Counted from the first letter of the stretch, positions 10,629-19,267 are shown. The stretch: 64,000 nt of DNA from Proteiniphilum sp. X52 (GCF_003712195.1 NZ_RDSD01000003.1:124001-188000); one strand, 5' to 3'. Numbers and translations are program-made. Notes: generated from the sequence alone by a model not told the origin.

Positions 10629-12011
10629 ATGGGGTATATTGAGTACAATGGAAAAACAAATAATATGATGGGGGTTGTATCCAGAATAGAAGAGGCTCTA
10701 AAAGCCGCTGATGAAACAAGGGCTTTGATTATAGGGAGTGATATATTACATCGGGTCCCGGAGTTGTTTAAAGAACAGTTTCCGCAGCAGGGAGCAATTA
10801 TTGTGGCAGATACCAACACTTACAGGGTTGCCGGAAAACAGATAGAGCGTTTACTTCAGGAAGCGGAGATCAAGCAAGAGAGAAGTTATATCTTCACAGA
10901 GCCGGATCTGTATGCGGAATATGGATTCGTGGAAGAGTTGGTGGATGTATTGAAAAGTAACAGCGCTATTCCCATTGCCGTGGGGTCGGGAACTATTAAC
11001 GATTTGACGAAACTGGCCTCATACGAAGCAAACCGAAGGTATATGTGTGTGGCAACGGCAGCATCGATGGATGGATATACTGCTTTTGGTGCTTCTATTA
11101 CCTACAGGGGTGCGAAACAAACGTTTGATTGTCCTGCGCCGCAGGCTTGTCTGGCAGATGTGAGTATTATCAGTAAGGCCCCGCCTGAAATGACAGCTTC
11201 GGGATATGCGGATTTATTTGCCAAGATAACTGCAGGAGCGGATTGGATATTATCGGACGCCTTGGGTGCCGAAAAAATAGATGAACAATCCTGGAATATT
11301 GTGCAAGGAGGATTGCATGACGCGCTGGCTGATCCCAAGGGGGTCAGGGAAGGGGAAGAACCGGCTATTGAGAAGCTGATCGAGGGCTTGATGTTAGGAG
11401 GGTTTGCGATGCAGGCGCATAAAACAAGCCGACCTGCGTCGGGGGCGGAACACCAGTTCAGCCATTTATGGAATATGGAGCATCATACCAACCACGGTGA
11501 ACATATTTCCCATGGGTTTCAGGTAGCTGTCGGCACACTGGCGATCACAGCACTCTATGAGCTGTTTTTTAATGCCCCAATTCAGGATTTGGATATTCAA
11601 GCCTGTTGCCAAGCCTGGCCCACTTTAGAAGAGTTGGAGAAAGATGCCCGGGACCGATTCCGCGATACTGACTTTCCGGAGATAGGGGTGATAGAGACGA
11701 AAGCAAAATATATTTCAAAAGAAGAATTGTCAGGGCAATTGCGGACCCTGAAAGAGAACTGGCCGGAGATCCGTTCAAAACTGAAAGAACAATTGGTCCC
11801 GTACTCAGAAGTTAAGCGGCGTTTGTCGCAGGTAGGAGCACCCGTGAACCCTGGAGATATAGGGATCACACGGCATTACTTGAGAAAGACTTTTGTCCGG
11901 GCGCAATATATTCGCCGGCGGTTTACCATTTTGGATGTAGCGGTAAGGACTAACCTGCTGGATGAATGGCTGGATAAATTGTTCGGAAAAGGAGGACGTT
12001 GGGAAAGTTAA
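10629..12011 (+). CDS. egsA: sn-glycerol-1-phosphate dehydrogenase (EgsA/AraM family)
   Basis: Family members reduce dihydroxyacetone phosphate with NAD(P)H to sn-glycerol-1-phosphate, the mirror image of the usual bacterial glycerol phosphate. The nucleotide-binding segment (GSGTINDLTK) and the metal-site residues are present: Asp195 in GYADLFAK, His275 in GAEHQFSH and His295 in SHGFQVAVG. The protein is 460 residues, longer than the roughly 390-residue Bacillus AraM, with extra C-terminal helices. It is transcribed away from the glycerol kinase cluster and 24 bases ahead of a decayed transporter gene. An alternative start lies at an internal Met pair near 10665. The role here, lipid precursor or polyol catabolism, is open. 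Confidence 0.9.
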   Translation: MGYIEYNGKTNNMMGVVSRIEEALKAADETRALIIGSDILHRVPELFKEQFPQQGAIIVADTNTYRVAGKQIERLLQEAEIKQERSYIFTEPDLYAEYGFVEELVDVLKSNSAIPIAVGSGTINDLTKLASYEANRRYMCVATAASMDGYTAFGASITYRGAKQTFDCPAPQACLADVSIISKAPPEMTASGYADLFAKITAGADWILSDALGAEKIDEQSWNIVQGGLHDALADPKGVREGEEPAIEKLIEGLMLGGFAMQAHKTSRPASGAEHQFSHLWNMEHHTNHGEHISHGFQVAVGTLAITALYELFFNAPIQDLDIQACCQAWPTLEELEKDARDRFRDTDFPEIGVIETKAKYISKEELSGQLRTLKENWPEIRSKLKEQLVPYSEVKRRLSQVGAPVNPGDIGITRHYLRKTFVRAQYIRRRFTILDVAVRTNLLDEWLDKLFGKGGRWES

Positions 12012-12035
12012 ACGGATAGTCAACGATTACCACTT

Positions 12036-12338
12036 ATGCAAACCAAGACACACAAAAGTCTGAAATACTGGCACAAACGCACCCTGATAGCCGCGATGAT
12101 CGGTTATGCCTTCTTTTACTTCGTGTGGAAGAACCTCTCCTTTGCCATTCCCGGCTTAAGCGCCGAGTACGGCATCACCAAAACCCGTTTCGGCATCATC
12201 ACCACCCGGGTGAAAATTCCGTCGATCGTATTTTTCAAATGGAAGGAGCGGAAGCGGTTAATCGTGTTATGGCCGGGTGTCTGTCACGCGGCCGATGTCC
12301 GGACCGCACACTGTCTGACTGGCCAACGGGGCGGATGA
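12036..12338 (+). pseudogene. Decayed GlpT-like organophosphate antiporter (MFS) fragment
   Basis: The first 50 or so residues match the start of glycerol-3-phosphate/hexose-phosphate antiporters, with YWHKRTLIAAMIGYAFFYF and the following KNLSFAIPGLSAEYGITKT. After about residue 55 the match stops: the frame continues into polar, non-membrane sequence and ends at 100 residues, against about 450 in an intact transporter. An overlapping frame (12125-12406) shows no better continuation. The rest of the gene is therefore deleted or scrambled. Its position right after the G1P dehydrogenase suggests the two once formed an operon. Confidence 0.75.
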
Positions 12339-12545
12339 ATCAGCGGGAAGTTTTTCATCCAGGCTTGCAGGGGAAAGAGCAATTTCCCCTTGATAGTAAC
12401 TTTTAAAAACAGGTTTTGCCATATCCCATAGATTTTACAGCTAATATGCTGAAATCTAATAATATGGTAAAGAAAAAACAGAATAAAAAAAGGAGCTGTC
12501 TTTACTTTTGAGACTGCCCTGGCGGAATAATTAACCTTATCGTAA

Positions 12546-12573
12546 CCATTCCCATTGTAAAGGAATGGCTTTT
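12546..12573 (+). terminator. Hairpin with T run before surE
   Basis: CCATTCC (12546-12552) pairs with GGAATGG (12562-12568), followed by CTTTT. It lies in the 276-base gap between the transporter remnant and surE and could end transcription of the dehydrogenase operon. The rest of the gap shows nothing else recognisable. Confidence 0.5.
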
Positions 12574-12579
12574 ATTCAT

Positions 12580-12587
12580 TATATTTG
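12580..12587 (+). promoter_or_regulatory. -7 promoter box for surE-lpxB
   Basis: TATATTTG matches the Bacteroidota -7 consensus TAnnTTTG and lies 28 bases before the chosen surE start codon. This supports the start at 12615 rather than 12585. Confidence 0.6.
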
Positions 12588-12614
12588 TATTTCTTAAAAC
12601 AAGGCAAGAGTAGA

Positions 12615-13379
12615 ATGATGGATAGAAAGCCCCTGATCCTTGTCACTAATGACGACGGGTATCAGGCGAAAGGGATCGCTTCGTTGACGGAAGCGATGAG
12701 AGATATAGGAGAAGTGATTGTGTTCGCGCCCGACTCACCCCGTTCGGGTATGTCGAGTGCCATTACCACCAGCCACCCGCTGCGGGCAAGGTTGCTGAAA
12801 AAAGAGGAAAACTTGACCGTTTATGCTTGTAACGGTACACCGGTCGATTGTGTGAAACTGGCGTTGAATGAGTTTGTAGACCGGAAGCCCGACCTCTTGG
12901 TTTCGGGAATCAATCACGGTTCGAATGCCGGGATCAGTGTTATTTATTCCGGCACTATGGGAGCAGCCATCGAGGGTTGTATATTTGATGTGCCCTCTAT
13001 CGGCTTTTCATTGTGTGATTTCACCCCCGATGCCGATTTCTCCTTCACGATGGAGATTGCCAGGAAACTGGCCGCAACAGTTATAGAACAAGGTCTTCCC
13101 AGAGGGATATGCCTGAACGTGAATGTGCCTGCCGGGGAGGTGAGAGGAATCAAGATGACCACACAAACGCATGGGAAGTGGGTGAATGAGTATCATCGAT
13201 CTAAAGACGGTTCAGGTAGAGACGTTTTCTGGATGACCGGTAATTTCGAAAACTGGGAAGAGGAGAATGACAGCAGCGATGAATGGGCTTTGGCAAACGG
13301 ATATGCCGCAGTTGTGCCGGTAAAGATCGATATGACAGCTTACGACTTTCTTCCCCAGTTGAAGGAATGGAGAGTATAA
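12615..13379 (+). CDS. surE: 5'/3'-nucleotidase SurE
   Basis: This is a metal-dependent phosphatase that dephosphorylates nucleoside 5'- and 3'-monophosphates. The start MMDRKPLILVTNDDG was chosen because the family begins a few residues before the metal-binding LVTNDDG motif and because a -7 box sits just upstream. The motifs APDSPRSGMSSAIT, CNGTPVDCVKLAL and SGINHGSNAG, characteristic of SurE, are all present. Length (254 residues) is normal. One base separates its stop codon from lpxB, so the two genes form an operon, an arrangement also seen in other Bacteroidota. Confidence 0.95.
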   Translation: MMDRKPLILVTNDDGYQAKGIASLTEAMRDIGEVIVFAPDSPRSGMSSAITTSHPLRARLLKKEENLTVYACNGTPVDCVKLALNEFVDRKPDLLVSGINHGSNAGISVIYSGTMGAAIEGCIFDVPSIGFSLCDFTPDADFSFTMEIARKLAATVIEQGLPRGICLNVNVPAGEVRGIKMTTQTHGKWVNEYHRSKDGSGRDVFWMTGNFENWEEENDSSDEWALANGYAAVVPVKIDMTAYDFLPQLKEWRV

Positions 13380-13380
13380 A

Positions 13381-14532
13381 ATGAAGTATTACCTTATAGC
13401 AGGAGAGGCATCGGGCGACCTGCATGCGTCCAATCTGATGCAGTCGTTACGGAAACTCGACAAAGAAGCTGACTTCCGCTTCTTTGGAGGGGATCTGATG
13501 CAGTCTGCCGGCGGCACGCTGGTAAGGCATTACCGCGATATGGCTTTTATGGGTATTATTCCGGTGGTGTTGAATGCGCGTACCATTCTGCGGAATCTTG
13601 CGTTCTGCAAAAAAGATATTGCCGCTTATCGTCCCGATGCGGTGATCTTGGTCGATTATCCCGGGTTTAACCTGAAGATTGCCAAGTATGTAAAAACCAG
13701 GTTGGGTATCCCGGTTTACTATTATATTTCGCCCAAGGTGTGGGCATGGAAAAAGTACCGGGTGAAATCGTTCAAAAAATATGTGGACGAAATGCTGTCG
13801 ATCCTGCCGTTTGAGGTCGATTTTTTCAGAGAGCATCACTATGAGGTGCGCTATGTGGGAAATCCTACGGTAGATGCTATTGTGCAACGAGGCCATAAAG
13901 AAGAGACCTTTGCCCAGTTTGTCGCGGCGAACGGACTGGATAACAAGCCGGTGATTGCTCTTCTGGCCGGGAGCCGTAAGCAGGAGATCGCTAGTAACCT
14001 GCCCCCTATGTTGGAAGCGGTAAAAGGCTATTGCGACGGTTATCAGGTAGTGGTGGCAGGCGCGCCGGGTATTGATCCGGCGTTCTATGACGACTTTATC
14101 GGCTCCTTTCCCCCGGTAAGAGTGCTTTTTAATCAGACTTACCGTATTCTGGCACAATCGGATGCTGCTTTGGTGACGTCGGGGACGGCCACGCTGGAGA
14201 CGGCGCTGCTCAATGTGCCTCAGGTGGTTTGCTACCGGACGCCGATGCCGCGGATCACTTATTGGGTTTTCAAAAATATTCTTCATACACCTTATATCTC
14301 CCTGGTGAATCTGATTTGCGGCCGTCCCGTTGTCAAAGAACTGTTCGCCCGCTTCTTCACGGTGGATAATATCCGGAAAGAGTTGAAACAAATACTCCAT
14401 GTGCAGATTTACCGCAAGAATATGCTCGACAATTATGAAGAGATGCGACAGTTGCTTGGTGGACCCGGTGCTTCGGAGCGGGCTGCCGCGATCATTTATG
14501 ACAAGAGAACAGTCAGTGAGATTGACCGGTAG
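13381..14532 (+). CDS. lpxB: Lipid-A-disaccharide synthase
   Basis: This glycosyltransferase (GT19) joins UDP-2,3-diacylglucosamine and lipid X to form the lipid A disaccharide at the inner membrane. The family hallmarks are clear: N-terminal YLIAGEASGDLHASNLM, then GIIPVVLNARTI, the YYISPKVWAWKKYRV segment, the YVGNPTVDA motif, and the donor-site region LLAGSRKQEI followed by SGTATLETALL. Length (383 residues) matches the family. It is translated directly after surE. Confidence 0.97.
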   Translation: MKYYLIAGEASGDLHASNLMQSLRKLDKEADFRFFGGDLMQSAGGTLVRHYRDMAFMGIIPVVLNARTILRNLAFCKKDIAAYRPDAVILVDYPGFNLKIAKYVKTRLGIPVYYYISPKVWAWKKYRVKSFKKYVDEMLSILPFEVDFFREHHYEVRYVGNPTVDAIVQRGHKEETFAQFVAANGLDNKPVIALLAGSRKQEIASNLPPMLEAVKGYCDGYQVVVAGAPGIDPAFYDDFIGSFPPVRVLFNQTYRILAQSDAALVTSGTATLETALLNVPQVVCYRTPMPRITYWVFKNILHTPYISLVNLICGRPVVKELFARFFTVDNIRKELKQILHVQIYRKNMLDNYEEMRQLLGGPGASERAAAIIYDKRTVSEIDR

Positions 14533-14670
14533 CACTTGCGTACATTTACCGGAAAATAATTTTACCGAAACTTTATTTTCTCTCCCTTTTTTACTTTCTT
14601 TGTGAATTCTAAGAACCCCTATCCAAGGCGGAGGAACCAAGATTTGGGACTTGGGATATGGGATACTTCC

Positions 14671-14756
14671 AAGTTCTCAGTTCTCAGTTCTCAGTTCTCA
14701 GTTTCCAGTTCCCAGTTCTCAGTTCCCAGTTTTAGTTCTCAGTTCTAATTTCTCAA
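14671..14756 (+). repeat. Degenerate short tandem repeat (AGTTCTC type)
   Basis: About 85 bases consist of imperfect 7-base units of the form AGTTCTC/AGTTCCC repeated roughly a dozen times. It fills much of the gap between lpxB and pfkA. No coding potential is apparent. Confidence 0.85.
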
Positions 14757-14785
14757 TATTTTGTCCCTCAAACTAAAAAATAAAA

Positions 14786-15811
14786 ATGAATCAGATGAAG
14801 GTAGGTATTCTTACATCCGGTGGTGACGCCCCGGGAATTAATGCGACCATACGTGGCGTGGGAAAAACAGCCATCAATAATTATGGCATGCAGATGATTG
14901 GTATTCAGAATGGATTTTCCGGATTGCTGTATAAGGATATCGTGGAACTCACCGATCAGTCTCTTTCAGGAATTCTGAACATGGGAGGGACAATTCTGGG
15001 CACCGCGCGCGAGAAAGTGTTCCGGAAAATGATTACTTCACCTGACGAGAAAGACAGGGAGAAGATCAAGAATGCCTATAATGAACTGGGACTTGATTGT
15101 TTGGTCTGTATCGGTGGAAACGGTACGCAACGCACCACCTGGATGCTTTCGGAACTGGGACTGAACGTGGTGGGTATACCCAAAACCATTGATAATGACG
15201 TGTATGGGACAGATGTGACCTTCGGGTTCGACACAGCCGTGAATATTGCTACCGACGCTATCGACAGGCTGCACTCTACCGCCAGCTCACACCGTCGTGT
15301 GATGGTGATCGAGTTGATGGGACACCATGCCGGATGGATTACGCTTCATGCGGGGATGGCGGGAGGAGCCGATATCATCTTATTGCCGGAGTTAGGATAC
15401 AATATGAAGGTGGTGATCGATAAGATTAATCAACGGATGGAGATAGGAAAAGCCTACTCTATCGTGGCTGTGGCCGAAGGAGTGGAGTCGCCCACCAAGG
15501 AGCGCCCCGCCACCTATTTTGCCCGCGAGATCGAGGCACAGACCGGTTATGAAACCCGAGAGACGGTGCTCGGTTATATCCAGCGGGGTGGATCGCCCTC
15601 GCCATACGACAGGAATCTGGGCACATCTTTGGGAGGACATGCCGCCGAGTTGATCCATGAAGGAAAATTCGGACGGATGGTGGCCAAAATCGGATCGGAA
15701 ATAACCGATGTGCCTTTGTCGCAAGTGGCAGGTAAACTCCGGTTAGTCACACCCGATAACCAGCTTGTGGTACAGGGCAAACGAATGGGTATTTCTTTTG
15801 GTGTCTGGTAA
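14786..15811 (+). CDS. pfkA: 6-phosphofructokinase with mixed phosphoryl-donor signature
   Basis: The enzyme phosphorylates fructose-6-phosphate in glycolysis. Motifs include GILTSGGDAPGINA, the fructose-6-phosphate motif PKTIDNDVYGTD, and MGHHAGW. At the donor site the sequence is GGNGT (110-114). Gly113 corresponds to Gly104 of E. coli PfkA, which favours ATP. Lys133 in PKTIDND occupies the place of Gly124, where pyrophosphate-dependent enzymes carry Lys. Asn112 replaces the usual Asp103. This GGNGT/PKTIDND combination recurs in clostridial and Bacteroides phosphofructokinases, so it is a known subtype. The donor (ATP or PPi) cannot be settled from sequence alone. Length (341 residues) is normal. 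Confidence 0.92.
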   Translation: MNQMKVGILTSGGDAPGINATIRGVGKTAINNYGMQMIGIQNGFSGLLYKDIVELTDQSLSGILNMGGTILGTAREKVFRKMITSPDEKDREKIKNAYNELGLDCLVCIGGNGTQRTTWMLSELGLNVVGIPKTIDNDVYGTDVTFGFDTAVNIATDAIDRLHSTASSHRRVMVIELMGHHAGWITLHAGMAGGADIILLPELGYNMKVVIDKINQRMEIGKAYSIVAVAEGVESPTKERPATYFAREIEAQTGYETRETVLGYIQRGGSPSPYDRNLGTSLGGHAAELIHEGKFGRMVAKIGSEITDVPLSQVAGKLRLVTPDNQLVVQGKRMGISFGVW

Positions 15812-15827
15812 ATATCGACAATGCCGA

Positions 15828-16655
15828 TCATCCGTTCTCCGGGCAGGAAGCGGGTGATCCTGTTTTTTTATCTGTTTTCTCAGAGTCATTTTTCATTGTT
15901 TCAACGAGCGCTTCTTGCAGTTCGTTGTTCTCACGCAGCTTTTTGATCGCCACTTTTGCCGCCATTTGGTGAGATTCTTTCTTTGAATATCCTTTTCCGG
16001 ACCCAATTTCCGCCCCTCCCACCTTCACGCAGGAGAAGAACACGGGATTATTTTGCGCGTCATACGTGGATTCGGTCACCTCGAAGTTGACCTCAATCCT
16101 GTTTTTCTGGCCCCACTCAATCAGCCTGGATTTAAAATCGACTTCACTCTTCAACACCTTGTCGATATTCAGGTGCTGCTTGATGAGTGTCTCGAACACG
16201 AATTTCTTGGCTACCCGATATCCCTGGTCGAGATAGATCGCGCCAATGAGGGCCTCCAACGCATCACCATATATATTGGTGTTATGGGCCAGGTTGCGGG
16301 TAGATGAGACAATGAGCTTGTCAAGCCCCAGGTCTATGGCCAGTTTGTTGAGCGTTTCCCTTTGTACTATGCGTGAACGGGTACTGGTGAGAAATCCTTC
16401 TTTTTTGTGTTCGAAATCTTTATAAAGGATATCGGCGACGATGGCATCAAGAATGGCGTCTCCCAAAAATTCGAGACGTTCATTATTCACCCATCGTCCT
16501 TTCTCCGACCGGATGGACGAAGATCGGTGAGTCATGGCTTCCTTATAGAGATTTATCCTGTCGGGATAGAATCCCAATATGTTATAAAACGAGAGATAAG
16601 GCTCTTTCCCTCTGTGCGGGAGAGCCTTTATCCTCTTTACGAGTCTTCTTAACAC
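15828..16655 (-). CDS. rnc: Ribonuclease III
   Basis: The enzyme cleaves double-stranded RNA in rRNA maturation and mRNA turnover. The catalytic RNase III domain contains the signature ERLEFLGDAILD and the second acidic cluster in YGDALEALIGAIYLDQG. A double-stranded RNA-binding domain occupies about residues 165-245 (SRLIEWGQ to KVAIKKLREN). The N-terminal 25 residues and the charged C-terminal tail make it longer (275) than the enterobacterial enzyme (226), as in other Bacteroidota. It starts one base after the fabF stop and converges with pfkA. Confidence 0.96.
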   Translation of the reverse strand: MLRRLVKRIKALPHRGKEPYLSFYNILGFYPDRINLYKEAMTHRSSSIRSEKGRWVNNERLEFLGDAILDAIVADILYKDFEHKKEGFLTSTRSRIVQRETLNKLAIDLGLDKLIVSSTRNLAHNTNIYGDALEALIGAIYLDQGYRVAKKFVFETLIKQHLNIDKVLKSEVDFKSRLIEWGQKNRIEVNFEVTESTYDAQNNPVFFSCVKVGGAEIGSGKGYSKKESHQMAAKVAIKKLRENNELQEALVETMKNDSEKTDKKTGSPASCPENG

Positions 16656-16656
16656 A

Positions 16657-17919
16657 CTATTTGTTGAATTGCTTGAGAATTACACTTGCGTTGTGTCCCC
16701 CAAAGCCAAAAGTGTTAGATAACGCAGCTCTTATCTTCCTTTTTTGAGCTTTGTTGAATGTAAAATTCAGATTGTAATCAATTTCCGGATCGTTATCCCC
16801 TTCTTCATGATTGATCGTCGGGGGAACTATCTGATCCCTTATTGCCAGGATAGTGAACATCGCCTCGATGGCACCCGCGCCTCCCAACAGGTGGCCGGTC
16901 ATCGATTTGGTGGAACTGATATTCAGGTTGTAGCTGTGTTCACCAAATACATCGACAATTGCCTTCACTTCCGAGATATCGCCTACAGGAGTGGATGTGC
17001 CATGCACGTTGATGTAATCGATCTCATCCGGGTTCATCTCGGCGTCTTCCAAAGCATTCCGCATCACCAATTTGGCACCCAACCCGTCGGGATGGGAAGC
17101 CGTGATATGGTGCGCGTCGGCCGACATGCCTCCGCCGACTACTTCTGCATAGATGGTAGCCCCACGTGCCAGCGCATGGCCTAACTCCTCCAGGATGAGT
17201 GTCGATCCGCCTTCTCCAATCACGAACCCGTCGCGGCTGGCGCTGAAAGGACGCGACGCTGTTTGAGGTGAGTCATTGCGGGTGGACAGCGCATGCATGG
17301 CGTTGAATCCTCCCACTGCCGAGGGACTGATGGTTGCTTCGGCGCCACCTGTTACAATGACATTGGCTTTACCCAGGCGAATAAGATTGAATGCGTCGAC
17401 AATTGCATTGGTAGAGGAAGCGCAAGCCGACACGGTCGCGTAGTTGGGACCCCTCAGTCCATAAATCATAGAGATATGGCCTGCGGCAATATCCGCTATC
17501 ATTTTCGGAATGAAAAAGGGATTGAATCGAGGCCCTTTGTCCATGTTGGTATAATAACTCCCCACTTCCTCTTCGAATGTTCTTATTCCTCCGATCCCGG
17601 CAGAGAAAATAACCCCGATACGGTCTACATTCTCGTTTTCGAGATCAAGTCCCGAGTCTTCCATCGCTTCTTTGGCTGCGTGGATGGCTAACTGGGCATA
17701 CCGGTCATATTTTCTGGCTTCTTTACGATCGAAAAGATCACTCGGATCGAAGTCTTTTACTTCGCAGGCAAACTGCGTTTTGAAAGTCGATGCATCAAAA
17801 TGAGTAATAGGCCCGGCTCCGCTTTTGCCCGCCAAAGCATTTTCCCACGTGGTTTTCACGTCGTTTCCAAGGGGGGTAATCGCACCCAGGCCTGTTACTA
17901 CTACTCTCTTTAACTCCAT
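16657..17919 (-). CDS. fabF: 3-oxoacyl-[acyl-carrier-protein] synthase II
   Basis: This condensing enzyme elongates acyl-ACP with malonyl-ACP in fatty acid synthesis. The Cys-His-His triad is visible: Cys166 in VSACASSTN, His in NVHGTSTPVGD, and His in TGHLLGGAGA. Length (420 residues) is typical. It lies 10 bases after acpP and one base before rnc, forming the classic acpP-fabF-rnc operon. Confidence 0.98.
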   Translation of the reverse strand: MELKRVVVTGLGAITPLGNDVKTTWENALAGKSGAGPITHFDASTFKTQFACEVKDFDPSDLFDRKEARKYDRYAQLAIHAAKEAMEDSGLDLENENVDRIGVIFSAGIGGIRTFEEEVGSYYTNMDKGPRFNPFFIPKMIADIAAGHISMIYGLRGPNYATVSACASSTNAIVDAFNLIRLGKANVIVTGGAEATISPSAVGGFNAMHALSTRNDSPQTASRPFSASRDGFVIGEGGSTLILEELGHALARGATIYAEVVGGGMSADAHHITASHPDGLGAKLVMRNALEDAEMNPDEIDYINVHGTSTPVGDISEVKAIVDVFGEHSYNLNISSTKSMTGHLLGGAGAIEAMFTILAIRDQIVPPTINHEEGDNDPEIDYNLNFTFNKAQKRKIRAALSNTFGFGGHNASVILKQFNK

Positions 17920-17929
17920 AAAATATGGA

Positions 17930-18166
17930 TTATTTCGCGTGTTGTTCTACGTAAGAAATCGCGTCACCAACAGTAGAGATTTTCTCAGCTTGATCGTCCG
18001 GAATTGAAATGTTGAATTCTTTTTCGAATTCCATGATCAATTCCACCGTGTCAAGAGAGTCAGCTCCCAAATCATTGGTGAAGCTTGCGGTTTCAGTAAC
18101 CTCAACTTCTTCAACACCCAATTTATCGACAATAATCGATTTTACTCTTTGCGCTACTTCAGACAT
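17930..18166 (-). CDS. acpP: Acyl carrier protein
   Basis: This small acidic protein carries growing acyl chains in fatty acid and lipid A synthesis. The 78-residue sequence has the phosphopantetheine attachment motif [10 protein letters not shown], with Ser37 as the modified residue. It heads the acpP-fabF-rnc operon and is divergent from purN. Confidence 0.98.
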   Translation of the reverse strand: MSEVAQRVKSIIVDKLGVEEVEVTETASFTNDLGADSLDTVELIMEFEKEFNISIPDDQAEKISTVGDAISYVEQHAK

Positions 18167-18218
18167 AACTTTCGATATTAATTAATAAATAAAAAAATTT
18201 ATTCTTAAATTTGCGATG

Positions 18219-18226
18219 CAAAGTAA
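18219..18226 (-). promoter_or_regulatory. Possible -7 box for acpP operon
   Basis: On the minus strand the octamer TTACTTTG matches the TAnnTTTG consensus at all but one position, about 50 bases before the acpP start codon. Confidence 0.35.
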
Positions 18227-18317
18227 CACAAATTTTCTCTAACTGAGCAAATTTTTGTCCATTAAAATCAAGAAAAGTGCACAAATTATGTTTTTTTGTG
18301 CAGAAAATAACCCTTTT

Positions 18318-18926
18318 ATGACTCGTATCGCCCTGTTTGCGTCGGGAAGTGGCAGTAATGCGGAGAATATTGTCCGCTATTTTTCCGAAAAAGAAGATAT
18401 ATCGATCCCGCTTATCATCTCCAATAAAAAAGATGCTTATGTACATGAGCGTGCCAGCCGGTTAGGTGTTCCCTCACTGACATTCAGCAAGGTTGAGTTC
18501 GATGAGGGGCTGGTGGTGGTGGACACTCTCCATACTTATAATATTGATTTTATTGTGTTGGCGGGGTTTCTGTTAAAGGTGTCGCAGCCGTTGCTTGACG
18601 CCTATCCCGGCAGGATCATCAATATCCATCCGGCGTTGTTGCCCAAATTCGGGGGCAAAGGGATGTATGGCGACAGGGTGCATCAGGCCGTGGTGGAGGC
18701 AGGTGAAACCGAGTCAGGCATCACCATCCATTTTATCGATGAGAATTACGACGAGGGGGACATGATTTTTCAGGCAACCTGTGAAGTGTTGGCGGATGAT
18801 TCACCCGAGGAGGTGGCCCGGAAAGTGCATGCGTTGGAATATGCCTGTTTTCCCCGGGTGATAGAAGCTGTGGTGAAAGGAGAGAATCCCCGGGATCTTG
18901 CTTTTCTTGCCGGAAAGGAACAATAA
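18318..18926 (+). CDS. purN: Phosphoribosylglycinamide formyltransferase
   Basis: The enzyme transfers a formyl group from 10-formyltetrahydrofolate to GAR in purine synthesis. The start at MTRIALFASGSGSNAENI (18318) was chosen because the family begins with this phosphate-binding loop; the 21 residues upstream are unlike the family. The catalytic Asn-His-Asp set is seen in INIHPALLP and HFIDENYDEGD. Length (202 residues) is normal. Confidence 0.96.
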   Translation: MTRIALFASGSGSNAENIVRYFSEKEDISIPLIISNKKDAYVHERASRLGVPSLTFSKVEFDEGLVVVDTLHTYNIDFIVLAGFLLKVSQPLLDAYPGRIINIHPALLPKFGGKGMYGDRVHQAVVEAGETESGITIHFIDENYDEGDMIFQATCEVLADDSPEEVARKVHALEYACFPRVIEAVVKGENPRDLAFLAGKEQ

Positions 18927-18983
18927 CAGGCCTTGTCTTTGAAAAAAATGAGCATGGAAAACGATCGGTAGGAAAATAAATCG

Positions 18984-18991
18984 TATCTTTG
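18984..18991 (+). promoter_or_regulatory. -7 promoter box for tRNA-Leu
   Basis: TATCTTTG matches TAnnTTTG exactly and lies 17 bases before the mature 5' end of the tRNA. Confidence 0.6.
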
Positions 18992-19008
18992 CGGCACGTT
19001 TCGCATTT

Positions 19009-19090
19009 GCGGCTGTGGCGTAATTGGTAGCCGCGCCAGACTTAGGATCTGGTGCCGAAAGGCGTGGGGGTTCGAGTCCCTTCAGCCGCA
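19009..19090 (+). tRNA. tRNA-Leu (anticodon UAG)
   Basis: The 82-base sequence folds as a type II tRNA. The acceptor stem GCGGCTG pairs with CAGCCGC and is followed by discriminator A. The anticodon stem CCAGA/TCTGG encloses the loop CTTAGGA with anticodon TAG. A long variable arm (TGCCGAAAGGCG) and the T loop GTTCGAGTC are present. The 3' CCA is not encoded. Accessory sequence begins right behind it. Confidence 0.97.
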
Positions 19091-19114
19091 CGGATTAAAA
19101 TCGAGAAATCAAGC

Positions 19115-19152
19115 AAATCTCTGAAAATCAATAGGTTTTCAGAGATTTTTTT
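19115..19152 (+). terminator. Intrinsic terminator of the tRNA-Leu transcript
   Basis: A 13-bp perfect stem (19115-19127 with 19136-19148) with an 8-base loop is followed by a T run, 25 bases after the tRNA. Confidence 0.85.
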
Positions 19153-19205
19153 ATTTCCTGAAACATGCGAAAAAGCAAAAAAATGCGGATTTCCGCAACA
19201 AAATC

Positions 19206-19261
19206 GTGACTTATCAGTGTACCTATTCCCATTTTTAAAAACAGGTACACGAATAAGTCAC
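19206..19261. repeat. Long inverted repeat between tRNA-Leu and the Fic remnant
   Basis: GTGACTTAT at 19206-19214 pairs with ATAAGTCAC at 19253-19261, and AGTGTACCT just inside pairs almost fully with AGGTACACG. This gives a near-perfect 18-bp stem around an 18-base A/T-rich loop. There is no T run, so it is not a usual terminator. Its place between a tRNA 3' end and a truncated gene makes it a possible recombination or element-end site. Confidence 0.6.
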
Positions 19262-19267
19262 TGAAAA

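Noticed and set aside
14671-14756. CRISPR-like array
   Set aside because: Units are only 7 bases without spacers; this is a simple tandem repeat. No CRISPR array or cas gene was seen anywhere in the window.
19009-19090. Attachment-site duplication of the tRNA-Leu 3' end
   Set aside because: I looked for a second copy of the T-arm/acceptor sequence to the right, through the accessory patch, and saw none, so no att boundary can be given.
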